NCBI GenBank assembly: GCA_948602995.1
Contig: CAPEBR010000027.1
Coordinates: 1 to 46,815 of the forward strand
DNA length: 46,815 nucleotides
DNA from: an uncultured Dorea sp.
GTDB lineage: Bacteria > Bacillota > Clostridia > Lachnospirales > Lachnospiraceae
Reading direction: 5' to 3'
A program made the translations under genes and the position numbers. Of the stretch, positions 15,684 to 24,369 are shown in pieces. Under the pieces are notes generated by a model. It saw nothing but the letters and a program-made list of their open reading frames with translations, did not search any database and had not been told where the DNA came from. Within the stretch, counting starts at the first letter, position 1. Each line of letters opens with the position of its first letter.

Positions 15684-17432
15684 ATGACAGAAGAGATTAT
15701 GAGTGTAATCAGCGGGGAGGTATTTGGCGTCTGGTTCCTTATAGGGGCAGCGCTTGTGTTCTGGATGCAGGCAGGCTTTGCCATGGTGGAGACAGGCTTT
15801 ACAAGGGCAAAGAATGCGGGAAATATCCTGATGAAGAACCTGATGGATTTTTGTATCGGAACCGTTATGTTTATTTTGATTGGTTTCGGGCTTTTGTTCG
15901 GGGAGGATATGCTGGGGCTGATCGGGAAGCCGGGGTTTGACATTTTTTCCAATTATGCAGAGTTTGACTGGTCAAATTTTGTATTTAATCTGGTATTTTG
16001 CGCAACAACAGCAACGATTGTTTCTGGCGCAATGGCAGAGAGGACAAAGTTTCTATCCTATTGCATTTATTCGGGAATTATCTCAGCTTTGATTTATCCG
16101 GTAGAGGCACACTGGATCTGGGGAGGGGGCTGGCTTTCACAGATAGGTTTCCACGATTTTGCAGGCTCCTGTGCGATCCATATGGTGGGAGGCTTAAGTG
16201 CATTAATCGGGGCGAAGATTCTCGGTCCCCGTATCGGTAAATTTATTAAGGACAAGGATGGAAGGATAACGAAGGTAAATGCGTTCCCGGGGCACAATCT
16301 GCCGATCGGCTGCCTGGGTGTATTTATCCTGTGGCTCGGCTGGTATGGATTTAACGGTGCGGCGGCAGCAAGTGTGGAACAGCTCGGCTCTATTTTCCTG
16401 ACCACTACGATTGCTCCGGCTGTGGCAACCGTAGTCTGCATGGTCTTTACATGGGTAAGATACGGGAAACCGGATGTGTCTATGTGTCTGAATGCATCAC
16501 TGGCAGGGCTGGTAGCAATTACGGCGCCCTGTGATGTGACAGATGCTTTAGGAGCATCTGCGATCGGGATTGTGGCAGGCGTACTCGTGGTATTTGGTGT
16601 ATGGCTTCTGGATTATAAGCTCCATGTAGATGATCCAGTTGGCGCCGTTGCAGTTCACTTTATGAATGGTATATGGGGAACACTGGCGACAGGGCTGTTC
16701 GCTACCACATCTGCACCTGGAAATGATACGCTTGCCGGCTTATTCTACGGAGGGGGATTTGATCTCCTTGGAATTCAGATCATCGGAATCGCAAGCGTAT
16801 GCGCATGGACCGCAGTGACCATCACAATCGCGTTTTTTACTATTAAGGCAATTGCCGGCCTCAGAGTAACAGAGGAAGAAGAAATCATCGGGCTGGATTC
16901 CACAGAGCATGGCCTGCCCTCCGCATATTCCGGTTTCAGCATTATGGATGTTTCTAACACGATGAATATGGAGATCAATGAAAATACGCATCTTGGTACA
17001 GAGGAATATGAGGCGGCATCAAAGGTACAGAGAGACGCGGCCGTTCCAGTTGCGAAGATGCCGGATGTGGCGGACAGCGGCATACATAAGGTTGTGATTA
17101 TCGCAAAGCTCTCTAGATACGAACGTGTAAAGAAGGCTATGAATGAGATCGGTGTAACAGGTATGACGGTAACACAGGTAATGGGCTGCGGAATCCAGAA
17201 GGGTGCAGGCGAAAAATACCGTGGCGTCGAGATGGATGTCACACTCCTCCCGAAAGTGAAGCTGGAGGTTGTTGTCAGCGAGATTCCTGTGGATACGGTT
17301 ATTGAAGCGGCAAAGAGGGTACTGTATACAGGACATATCGGAGACGGAAAGATCTTCGTATATCAGGTAGACAGAGTCGTAAAGATCCGGACAGGAGAGG
17401 AAAACCTGGCTGCACTTTTGGACGTAGAATAG
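15684..17432 (+). CDS. amtB: Ammonium transporter fused to a PII (GlnK) domain
   Basis: The protein has 582 residues from ATG 15684, chosen for its ribosome binding site; an in-frame ATG at 15516 lies in the leader. Residues 1 to about 415 form an Amt channel with eleven hydrophobic segments and the twin histidines in CAIHMVGG and AVHFMNGIWG. After a linker, residues about 470-582 form a PII domain (KVVIIAKLSRYERVKKAMNE; KYRGVEMDV with the T-loop Tyr; LPKVKLEVVVS; GHIGDGKIFVYQVD). PII proteins block Amt channels when nitrogen is plentiful, sensing ATP/ADP and 2-oxoglutarate. Covalent fusion makes the regulator part of the transporter. No separate glnK is nearby. Confidence 0.93.
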   Translation: MTEEIMSVISGEVFGVWFLIGAALVFWMQAGFAMVETGFTRAKNAGNILMKNLMDFCIGTVMFILIGFGLLFGEDMLGLIGKPGFDIFSNYAEFDWSNFVFNLVFCATTATIVSGAMAERTKFLSYCIYSGIISALIYPVEAHWIWGGGWLSQIGFHDFAGSCAIHMVGGLSALIGAKILGPRIGKFIKDKDGRITKVNAFPGHNLPIGCLGVFILWLGWYGFNGAAAASVEQLGSIFLTTTIAPAVATVVCMVFTWVRYGKPDVSMCLNASLAGLVAITAPCDVTDALGASAIGIVAGVLVVFGVWLLDYKLHVDDPVGAVAVHFMNGIWGTLATGLFATTSAPGNDTLAGLFYGGGFDLLGIQIIGIASVCAWTAVTITIAFFTIKAIAGLRVTEEEEIIGLDSTEHGLPSAYSGFSIMDVSNTMNMEINENTHLGTEEYEAASKVQRDAAVPVAKMPDVADSGIHKVVIIAKLSRYERVKKAMNEIGVTGMTVTQVMGCGIQKGAGEKYRGVEMDVTLLPKVKLEVVVSEIPVDTVIEAAKRVLYTGHIGDGKIFVYQVDRVVKIRTGEENLAALLDVE

Positions 17433-17439
17433 GCTGATA

Positions 17440-17586
17440 GTTACCATTCACGGGGCCGTGCACCCTGCTGCACGGCATCCGAGCCAGTAAAGTGGTGTTT
17501 TCCGGCATCCAGCCCCTCGCTGAAAGCGACTTTTAAATGGGCTGGATGCGTTACTATGAGCGGACGGTTAGTCCGTGAATAGTAAC
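17440..17586. repeat. 147-bp element with terminal inverted repeats and internal hairpins
   Basis: The ends GTTACCATTCACGG (17440-17453) and CCGTGAATAGTAAC (17573-17586) are inverse copies with one mismatch. Inside are GCCGTGCA/TGCACGGC (about 17455-17475), GCATCCAGCCC (17505-17515) with GGGCTGGATGC (17539-17549), and CGGAC/GTCCG near the right end. It starts 8 bp after the amt-PII stop. A 55-bp part reappears inverted at 30265-30319. This looks like a MITE or a multi-hairpin intergenic repeat. Confidence 0.75.
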
Positions 17587-17588
17587 GG

Positions 17589-17633
17589 TTGATATTTACT
17601 TCAATATTATTTATAATGTAAGAAATAATATTG
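17589..17633 (+). promoter_or_regulatory. Promoter with operator-like inverted repeat upstream of pip
   Basis: TTGATA (17589-17594), 17 bp and TATAAT (17612-17617) form a strong promoter. CAATATTATT (17602-17611) and AATAATATTG (17624-17633) are a perfect 10-bp inverted repeat that brackets the -10 box, so a repressor site is likely. Confidence 0.75.
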
Positions 17634-17646
17634 AGGAGGTTTTATT

Positions 17647-18531
17647 ATGGAGATCAGGGAAGGTTATATGCCATTTTTAGAATATAAGACATATTACCGC
17701 ATTGTTGGAAAGAAGACGGGCAATAAGAAGCCGCTGGTGCTTCTTCACGGTGGGCCGGGATCCACGCACAACTATTTTGAAGTGTTGGACAGACTGGCGA
17801 AAGAGGACGGACGTGAGCTGATCATGTACGATCAGATCGGCTGCGGAGAGTCCTATGTGGCAGACCGCCCGGATCTTTGGAATGCAAAGACCTGGGTAGA
17901 TGAACTGGCAGCGCTTAGGGAGCACCTGGGTTTATCCGAGATTCATCTTCTGGGGCAGTCCTGGGGAGGCATGCTCCTTTTGGATTATGTATGCAATTAT
18001 AAGCCGGAGGGCCTTAAGAGCCTGATCCTTTCGAGTACACTGCCGGCATCCTGGATGTGGGGAATCGAGCAGCACCGCATGATCAAGGAGCTGCCCCAGA
18101 AGATGCAGGACGCTATTGAGAAAGCAACCAGCTCCAATGACTACAGCGACCCGGCCTATCAGGAAGCAGAGGCAGAATACATGCTCCGCCACGCAGCAGG
18201 ACCTGTGACAGAAGAGTCCCCCGAATGTCTGAGACGCCCGGTACAAAAAGGAGGGGAGGCATATGTTACAGGATGGGGTCCCAATGAATACACTCCTATG
18301 GGAACTCTGAAAGATTACGACGTAACAGAGCAGCTAAAGGACATAAAGGAACCCGCCTTAGTCATCAACGGCGGAAACGATCTGTGTACCCCGTACATTG
18401 CAAAATACATGTATGACAGAATCCCCAATTCCAGGTGGGAACTCTTCCGTACCTGCCGTCACATGTGCTTCGTAGAAGACAACGACAGATACGTAGAACT
18501 CATGAAAGAATGGCTTAACGAAAATGACTAA
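17647..18531 (+). CDS. pip: Proline iminopeptidase-family alpha/beta hydrolase
   Basis: The 294-residue cytoplasmic peptidase removes N-terminal proline from peptides. The oxyanion-hole motif HGGPG (about residue 35) and the nucleophile elbow GQSWGG (Ser about 104) are both present. The acid lies in GGNDLCTP and the histidine in CRHMCFVED near the C-terminus. This matches the S33 family closely in length and motif order; other acyl hydrolases of the same fold cannot be excluded. GAGGAGG precedes the ATG. It has its own promoter with an operator-like repeat and ends in a palindromic intergenic repeat. Confidence 0.9.
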   Translation: MEIREGYMPFLEYKTYYRIVGKKTGNKKPLVLLHGGPGSTHNYFEVLDRLAKEDGRELIMYDQIGCGESYVADRPDLWNAKTWVDELAALREHLGLSEIHLLGQSWGGMLLLDYVCNYKPEGLKSLILSSTLPASWMWGIEQHRMIKELPQKMQDAIEKATSSNDYSDPAYQEAEAEYMLRHAAGPVTEESPECLRRPVQKGGEAYVTGWGPNEYTPMGTLKDYDVTEQLKDIKEPALVINGGNDLCTPYIAKYMYDRIPNSRWELFRTCRHMCFVEDNDRYVELMKEWLNEND

Positions 18532-18552
18532 CTGGGGACAGGTCATTTTCAA

Positions 18553-18590
18553 TTGGGGACGGGGCATTTTTAAAAATGCCCCGTCCCCAA
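18553..18590. repeat. Palindromic intergenic repeat, copy 1
   Basis: A perfect 38-bp palindrome, TTGGGGACGGGGCATTTTT followed by its inverse. It lies between the convergent pip and SDR genes, where it can end both transcripts. A 22-bp extension on its left (18531-18552, GGGGACAGGTCATTTTCAA) has a counterpart beside copy 7. Confidence 0.9.
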
Positions 18591-19322
18591 CTAAAAGCCT
18601 CCGTCAAAGCCGATAACCTGCCCGGTCATATAGGCCGGGGCGTTTGCAATGTCCCAGATGATCTCGGCCGCTTCTTGTGGTGTTCCGAACCGGCCGGAAG
18701 GGATCTCTTCTTCAAGGAGTTTCCGTTCTTCTTCGTTTAACTGGCGGTTCATGTCTGTATCTATTACGCCGAATGCAACTGCATTTACCTGGATATTACT
18801 TGGAGCCAGTTCTTTGGCCAGTGCCCGGGTCAGTCCGTTGATCCCGGCTTTCGTGGCGGAATATGCGGCCTCGCAGGAGGCTCCTGAGACGCCCCACATG
18901 GAGGAAACATTAATAATCCGTCCTGCTTTTTCCCGGATCATGGCTGGCACAGCCTCGCGGCAGCAGTAGAATACAGAGGAAAGATTTGTCTGAAGGATGC
19001 GGTTCCATTCTTCGTCGCTCATATCCATAAGAAGTCCGATGTGTGCAATTCCAGCATTATTCACCAGGATGTCTAAATGGCTGCAGATGCTGTAAATATT
19101 ATGAAACATGGCCCTTACAGCGTCAGGATTCCCCAGGTCACACGGCACAAGAGAGCAGGCTCCTGCCTTCTGCGCGTCAATTTCTTCTGCCACCTGCTTC
19201 AGTCTTTCCACGGAATGATTACAGTTCAGAAACACATGATATCCCTTCTCTGCAAAATAAAGGGCAGTTTCTCTTCCAATCCCCCTGGATGCCCCGGTAA
19301 TCAATACGTATTTTGTATCCAT
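18591..19322 (-). CDS. Short-chain dehydrogenase/reductase, FabG-like
   Basis: The protein has 243 residues from ATG 19322, which has GAGGTG at a good distance; longer in-frame starts lack one. The NAD(P)-binding motif is TGASRGIGRE, the structural motif NNAG is present, and the catalytic Ser-Tyr-Lys set is seen in NVSSMWG and YSATKAG. The C-terminus YMTGQVIGFDGGF is typical of 3-oxoacyl-ACP reductases. No other fatty-acid genes are nearby, so the substrate is open; it may be a stand-alone ketoreductase. It ends directly at the palindromic repeat shared with pip. Confidence 0.88.
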   Translation of the reverse strand: MDTKYVLITGASRGIGRETALYFAEKGYHVFLNCNHSVERLKQVAEEIDAQKAGACSLVPCDLGNPDAVRAMFHNIYSICSHLDILVNNAGIAHIGLLMDMSDEEWNRILQTNLSSVFYCCREAVPAMIREKAGRIINVSSMWGVSGASCEAAYSATKAGINGLTRALAKELAPSNIQVNAVAFGVIDTDMNRQLNEEERKLLEEEIPSGRFGTPQEAAEIIWDIANAPAYMTGQVIGFDGGF

Positions 19323-19511
19323 ATTATTCAAACACCTCATTTTTACTTTTGAGTACTCTTTTTGATTATACGGCATAATTCCCCGATTTCCAACAAGTAT
19401 AAAATATTTCTTAAAAATTCAAATTTTAGGAGCAGACTTAGGTTCTTAGTGATATGATGAACGTAGCAGACAGATATACATAGACTTATCATAGTAGAAA
19501 AGGGGACGTAC

Positions 19512-22500
19512 ATGTTATCAAAATTCAGCGTGAAAAAACCGTACACAGTAGTTGTTGGAATTGTTCTGATTATTATACTGGGAGTAGTGTCATTTACTAA
19601 TATGACGGTAGACCTGCTCCCAAGCATGAACCTGCCATATGCGCTTGTCATGACCTCCTATCCCGGGGCCAGCCCGGAGGAAGTTGAGGAAATCGTAACG
19701 AAGCCGGTAGAGCAGACCATGGCAACGGTAAGTAACATCAAGAATATACAGTCGGTTTCCAGTGAAAATGCATCCACGGTTGTCTTGGAGTTTGCCCAGA
19801 CGGCAAATATGGATTCGGTTACCATTGAGATGCGGGAGAGCCTGGACCAGATCAGCGGATTCTGGCCGGATGAGGTGGCGAATCCTATCATCATGAAGCT
19901 GAATCCGACTATGATGCCAATCCTGATCACAGCGGTCAGCGCCGAAGGCGAGAATGCGGCAAAGGTAAGCCGGGTAATCGAGGACGAGGTAGTTCCTGAG
20001 GTGGAAAGCGTTGAGGGTGTTGCCTCGGTTTCGGCGACGGGAAGTATTGAGGAGACGGTGGAGATCACATTAAAGGAAAAGAAGGTCAATGCCTTAAGTG
20101 ATGATATAAAAGCCGAGATGGAGGCAAAGGTAAATGAAGCGAAATCTGCCCTGGATGATGCGAAGGCGCAGGTGGAGAGCGGGAAAAGCGCGCTGGCTTC
20201 CGGCAGGATCCAGGCTTCCCGGGGTGTTTCCCAGGCAGAGTCCCAGATGTCTGTAAAGAGTGAGGAGCTTAAGCAGGCCCAGCTTGAGATTACGGAGAAG
20301 ATGGCAGAGCTCAATGTGTCAGAGACCCAGGTCAGCCAGTCTCTTGCGACAATGCAGGCGGGACAGCAGACGGCGCAGGCCCAGCTTGAGGAGCTTAAGC
20401 AGGCAAAGAGCGGTTATGACGCGGCGCAGGCGGCGCTTGCAGCGCTGAAGATGAAAGAGGATGCAGGTCTTACTCTCACGCCGGAGGAGGAAGCCCAAAA
20501 GAAGGTTCTGAATGAGACGGTCGAAGAGCTTCGGCCAATGATGGAGAATTACGAGACCACGGTGGCGGTTTTAGAAACCACGATTGCCCAGCTTAAGGAG
20601 CAGGAGACTCAGCTTAAGGAGACACAGAAGCAGCTTGCAGCGGGGAAAAAGAAGCTGGAGTCCATGCAGAAGGAGGTCAATACCGGCGCCCTGTCCCTGG
20701 CAGAGGCCAGAGGTCAGCTTGCAGCGGGGCAGCTTGAAGCAGCGGCAGGCTTAGGAGAAGCAGCGGCCCAGCTTGCGGCAGGCGAGTCTGCACTCCAGAT
20801 GCAGGAAGCACAGATGGAGCAGGCTCAGGGTCAGGCGGACGGAACACAGGACATTGGGAAAATGCTGACCGTAGACACGGTCAGAACCCTCCTTGCCGCC
20901 CAGAATTTCCGTATGCCGGCAGGCTACGTGAAGGAGGAAGGAATTGATTATCTGATTCGCGTGGGGGATAAATTTAAAAGTATAAAAGAGCTTAAGAACC
21001 TCGTTCTTATGGATATAGAGGGCATTGACCCGGTGAAGCTTTCTGACGTGGCGAAGGTGAAGCTTGTGAATAATGAAGATGAGACCTATGCGAGAATCAA
21101 CAAAAGCCCGGGAGTCATGCTGAGTATTCAGAAGCAGACCGGTTATTCTACGGGAGATGTAAGCGACCGTGTGCTGGAGCGATTAAAGGAGATTGAGAAG
21201 GAGCACGAAGGAATTAAGGCCGTCACGCTGATGGATCAGGGAATTTACATTGACCTGATTGTAAATTCTGTGCTTGAGAACCTCATATACGGCGCAGGGC
21301 TTGCGATTATCATCCTGCTTGTATTTTTAAAGAGTGTGCGGCCTACCTTTGTAATTGCCTGTTCCATCCCAATCAGTATTATGGCAGCCATTGCGGCCAT
21401 GTATTTCTCAGGGGTGACGCTGAATATTATTTCCCTGTCAGGACTGGCGCTTGGCGTAGGCATGCTGGTGGATAACTCCATTGTTGTCATTGAAAATGTA
21501 TACCGTATGCGGAACGAGGAAGGTGCGTCTGCCAGAAAGGCGGCAATTGAGGGCGCGAAGCAGGTGGGCGGCGCCATCATGGCGTCCACCCTCACTACAG
21601 TCTGTGTGTTCCTTCCTATTGTATTTACACAGGGGATCACGCGCCAGCTCTTTGTGGATATGGGGCTTACGATTGGATACTCCCTTCTTGCAAGTCTTCT
21701 GGTGGCGCTTACAGTTGTGCCTATGATGTCTGCAGGGCTTCTTAAGAAGACAAAGAACAGTGAATCAAGAATCTATGTATATATAAAAGAAATATATGGA
21801 AGAATACTGTCAGGAGCTCTCAGGATGAAACTACTCGTAATTGCAGCATCATTTCTACTGTTTGTGGGAAGTATTATGCTGGCAGTGTCAAGAGGGACGG
21901 CATTTATGCCGGATATGGAGAGTACCCAGGTGAGCATTTCACTTGAGACGGAGGAGGGAAGCACCCTTGCCGACACGGCAAAGGAAGCCGACAAGGTGAT
22001 GGAATATGTCGGTGGGATTGAGGATGTGGAGGACGTTGGAGCGCTTGTATCCTCCGGGAACCTGCTTGGAACGGAAACTGTGACCAACCGGGTAGAATTC
22101 TATGCCATTACGAAGGAAGATCCGTCTCTGTCCAATAAGGAGCTTCAGAAGAAAATAGAGGACCTTACGGCAGATGTGAACGGAGAGATCACGGTAAATA
22201 TGTCCAACATGGATATGAGCGCTCTTGGAACAGCGGGCCTGGCGGTCCAGGTGAGGGGGCGGGAATTAGATAAGCTCCAGGAGATTGCGCGGGATGTGAA
22301 GAAGATTGTGGAAGAGACGGAAGGGACACAGAATGTGTCCGACGGCACAGAGGACAACAGCGAGGAACTCCGGGTCATTGTAAGTAAGAATAAGGCGACG
22401 GCGCGCGGCCTTACGGTGGCGCAGGTGTACCAGGAGCTGAGCAAGAAGCTTGCGAAGCCTTCCTCTTCCATGACCCTTGGGACAGACACAAGGGATTATG

Positions 22501-23318
22501 ACGTATATGTGGTGGATGACGCGCGGGATAAGCTTACAAGAAATGATATCCGCAATACAGTGCTTCATGTTACGAAACAGGATGGAACCACAGAGGATGT
22601 GCGGCTTGCGGAGGTGGCGGAATTTGATGACGGGTTTGGACTTCAGTCCATTAACAGGGAGTCCCAGAGCAGGTATATAACGGTCTCTGCTGAGATTAAG
22701 GAAGGTGACAATATTGGTATTGTCAGCAGCCGGATCAAGGATGCCCTGAAGGCATACACGGTTCCGGAAGGATACGAGGTGGAAATGACCGGCGAGGATA
22801 AGACCATTAATGAAGCGATGACGGAACTCTTTAAGATGCTGGGTCTTGCGCTTGTATTCATGTATCTGATCATGGTAGCGCAGTTCCAGTCTCTGCTCTC
22901 GCCGTTTATCATTATGTTTACCGTGCCGCTTGCATTTACCGGAGGACTTCTGGCGCTGTGGCTGTGCGGCATGCCGGTCAGCGTCATTGCCATGATTGGA
23001 TTTGTAATGCTTTCAGGTATTATTGTAAATAATGGTATTGTGTTTATAGATTACACAAACCAGCTGATTGCCGCTGGAAAGGAACAGCGGGCCGCTCTTG
23101 TGGAGGCGGGAAAGACAAGGCTTAGGCCGATTGTGATGACAGCACTCACAACGATTCTGGGATTGTCAACAATGGCGCTCGGGTTCGGGATGGGTTCAGA
23201 TATGGTACAGCCGATGGCAGTAGTAACAATTGGGGGATTAATATACGGAACCCTCTTGACATTAGTCGTCGTTCCGTGTATCTTTGACTTATTCCACAGG
23301 AGGAGAAAATATGATTAA
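19512..23318 (+). CDS. RND-family exporter with a long coiled-coil insertion
   Basis: The 1268-residue inner-membrane transporter is of the AcrB/HAE type: TM1 at residues 10-30, VDLLPSMNLPYALVMTSYPG, a second block with IPISIMAAIAAM, LGVGMLVDNSIVVIENVYRM (TM4 acidic pair replaced by VDNS), and a repeat of this order in the C-terminal half. Residues about 197-442 are an Ala/Gln/Glu-rich coiled coil with repeated AAGQ/ELKQA heptads where AcrB has porter and docking elements. No membrane-fusion or outer-membrane partner is encoded nearby, as expected in a one-membrane cell. Substrates are unknown (drugs, lipids or peptides). The HD gene overlaps its end. Confidence 0.9.
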   Translation: MLSKFSVKKPYTVVVGIVLIIILGVVSFTNMTVDLLPSMNLPYALVMTSYPGASPEEVEEIVTKPVEQTMATVSNIKNIQSVSSENASTVVLEFAQTANMDSVTIEMRESLDQISGFWPDEVANPIIMKLNPTMMPILITAVSAEGENAAKVSRVIEDEVVPEVESVEGVASVSATGSIEETVEITLKEKKVNALSDDIKAEMEAKVNEAKSALDDAKAQVESGKSALASGRIQASRGVSQAESQMSVKSEELKQAQLEITEKMAELNVSETQVSQSLATMQAGQQTAQAQLEELKQAKSGYDAAQAALAALKMKEDAGLTLTPEEEAQKKVLNETVEELRPMMENYETTVAVLETTIAQLKEQETQLKETQKQLAAGKKKLESMQKEVNTGALSLAEARGQLAAGQLEAAAGLGEAAAQLAAGESALQMQEAQMEQAQGQADGTQDIGKMLTVDTVRTLLAAQNFRMPAGYVKEEGIDYLIRVGDKFKSIKELKNLVLMDIEGIDPVKLSDVAKVKLVNNEDETYARINKSPGVMLSIQKQTGYSTGDVSDRVLERLKEIEKEHEGIKAVTLMDQGIYIDLIVNSVLENLIYGAGLAIIILLVFLKSVRPTFVIACSIPISIMAAIAAMYFSGVTLNIISLSGLALGVGMLVDNSIVVIENVYRMRNEEGASARKAAIEGAKQVGGAIMASTLTTVCVFLPIVFTQGITRQLFVDMGLTIGYSLLASLLVALTVVPMMSAGLLKKTKNSESRIYVYIKEIYGRILSGALRMKLLVIAASFLLFVGSIMLAVSRGTAFMPDMESTQVSISLETEEGSTLADTAKEADKVMEYVGGIEDVEDVGALVSSGNLLGTETVTNRVEFYAITKEDPSLSNKELQKKIEDLTADVNGEITVNMSNMDMSALGTAGLAVQVRGRELDKLQEIARDVKKIVEETEGTQNVSDGTEDNSEELRVIVSKNKATARGLTVAQVYQELSKKLAKPSSSMTLGTDTRDYDVYVVDDARDKLTRNDIRNTVLHVTKQDGTTEDVRLAEVAEFDDGFGLQSINRESQSRYITVSAEIKEGDNIGIVSSRIKDALKAYTVPEGYEVEMTGEDKTINEAMTELFKMLGLALVFMYLIMVAQFQSLLSPFIIMFTVPLAFTGGLLALWLCGMPVSVIAMIGFVMLSGIIVNNGIVFIDYTNQLIAAGKEQRAALVEAGKTRLRPIVMTALTTILGLSTMALGFGMGSDMVQPMAVVTIGGLIYGTLLTLVVVPCIFDLFHRRRKYD

Positions 23319-23844
23319 TAAGGCGATTGAATTTGCGACGAAGGCGCACCAGGGGCAGATGCGGAAAGGGACAAAGCGCCCTTACATTGTACACCCGATG
23401 GAGGTTGGAGACATTGTGTCGTCCATGACCAGGGACGAGGAGATCATAAGCGCGGCAGTCCTTCATGATACGATTGAAGACTGCGAGGGAGTCTCGGAGA
23501 GAATACTTGCACAGGAATTTTCAGAGCGGGTGGCCTTTATGGTTGCCCGCGAGAGCGAGGACAAGTCCAGGACATGGATGGAGCGCAAGACTGCCACAAT
23601 TGAGCATCTGCGCAATGCTCCGAGAGAGATACAGATGATCGGGCTTGCAGACAAGCTGTCTAATATACGGGATATCGACAGGGATTATCCGGTGGTGGGA
23701 GAAGAATTGTGGAACAGATTCCGCATGAAGGACAAGTTTATCATTGGATGGTACTATAAAGGCGTGCGCGACGCCCTGAAGGAACCCTTCGGGGGCACGG
23801 AGGCGTATAAGGAATATTGCCAGTTAATAGAGAAGAACTTTTAA
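23311..23844 (+). CDS. HD-domain hydrolase, RelA/SpoT-hydrolase (MESH1) type
   Basis: The 178-residue protein from ATG 23311, with AGGAGG at 23298-23304 inside the end of the RND gene, so the two overlap by 8 bp. Metal-binding residues are seen in KRPYIVHPMEV (His), AVLHDTIED (His-Asp) and GLADKLSNI (Asp), the pattern of (p)ppGpp 3'-pyrophosphohydrolases. No synthetase or TGS domain is present, so it is a stand-alone hydrolase. Coupling to an exporter is unusual and suggests co-regulation. Other nucleotide substrates are possible. Confidence 0.85.
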   Translation: MINKAIEFATKAHQGQMRKGTKRPYIVHPMEVGDIVSSMTRDEEIISAAVLHDTIEDCEGVSERILAQEFSERVAFMVARESEDKSRTWMERKTATIEHLRNAPREIQMIGLADKLSNIRDIDRDYPVVGEELWNRFRMKDKFIIGWYYKGVRDALKEPFGGTEAYKEYCQLIEKNF

Positions 23845-23877
23845 TTTGGGACGGGGTGAAAAATGCCCCGTCCCAAA
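23845..23877. repeat. Palindromic intergenic repeat, copy 2
   Basis: TTTGGGACGGGG and GCCCCGTCCCAAA arms are separated by a slightly degenerate TGAAAAAT centre. It starts at the stop codon of the HD gene and lies ahead of the convergent DUF1284 gene. Confidence 0.85.
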
Positions 23878-23928
23878 CTCGTCTTTATAATTCCAGACTG
23901 TTTTCTTTCAGAAGAAAATCGTAGATGC

Positions 23929-24369
23929 TCATATTTTATCGTCCTGGACGCCATGCAGCGGGGTGCATGACTCCGTGGATAGTACCCTTTGGCATAGTAC
24001 CCTCTTGCAGGCGCTTACAGGATACCACTCACATCCCCGGCAGATCTCCTCTAATAATCCGGGCGTCATTTTTTCGCGGATCTTCTGTGTGATTTCCTGG
24101 TAAATATATGTCTTTTCTTCTATATTAAAATACCGGGCAGTCATTTTGTCATAATGCAGAACCTTATCATTGTCCCTGCAGAGGTTTTCACCCAGCATGT
24201 TGGGACAATGTGCGCAGAGGTCATCTGTGGAAAATACGATTTCCACAGGCACGGGTTCTGCTCCCCGAAGCTTCCGGGTAATCTGATTCATATTGCGGAC
24301 AAAGGATTCATCATAGCCCTTGCCGCTGTAGCTTTGTGTACAAAGCAGGTGGTGTGGTCTCAGGCGCAT
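23929..24369 (-). CDS. DUF1284-family cysteine-rich protein
   Basis: The 146-residue protein begins with LRPHHLLCTQSYSGKGY, the DUF1284 hallmark. Cysteines recur in DLCAHCPN, NLCRD, ICRGCEWYPVSAC and LCQRVL, and suggest a metal or iron-sulfur site. The biochemical function is unknown. Its ATG lies inside the end of bioY (10-bp overlap), so it is translationally coupled and shares the BirA-type operator. That links it to biotin supply, although the link may be only transcriptional. Confidence 0.85.
   Translation of the reverse strand: MRLRPHHLLCTQSYSGKGYDESFVRNMNQITRKLRGAEPVPVEIVFSTDDLCAHCPNMLGENLCRDNDKVLHYDKMTARYFNIEEKTYIYQEITQKIREKMTPGLLEEICRGCEWYPVSACKRVLCQRVLSTESCTPLHGVQDDKI

Noticed and set aside
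19658..20314. 218-codon open frame antisense to the RND exporter
   Set aside because: It follows codon bias in the exporter gene and has no start signals or recognisable product.
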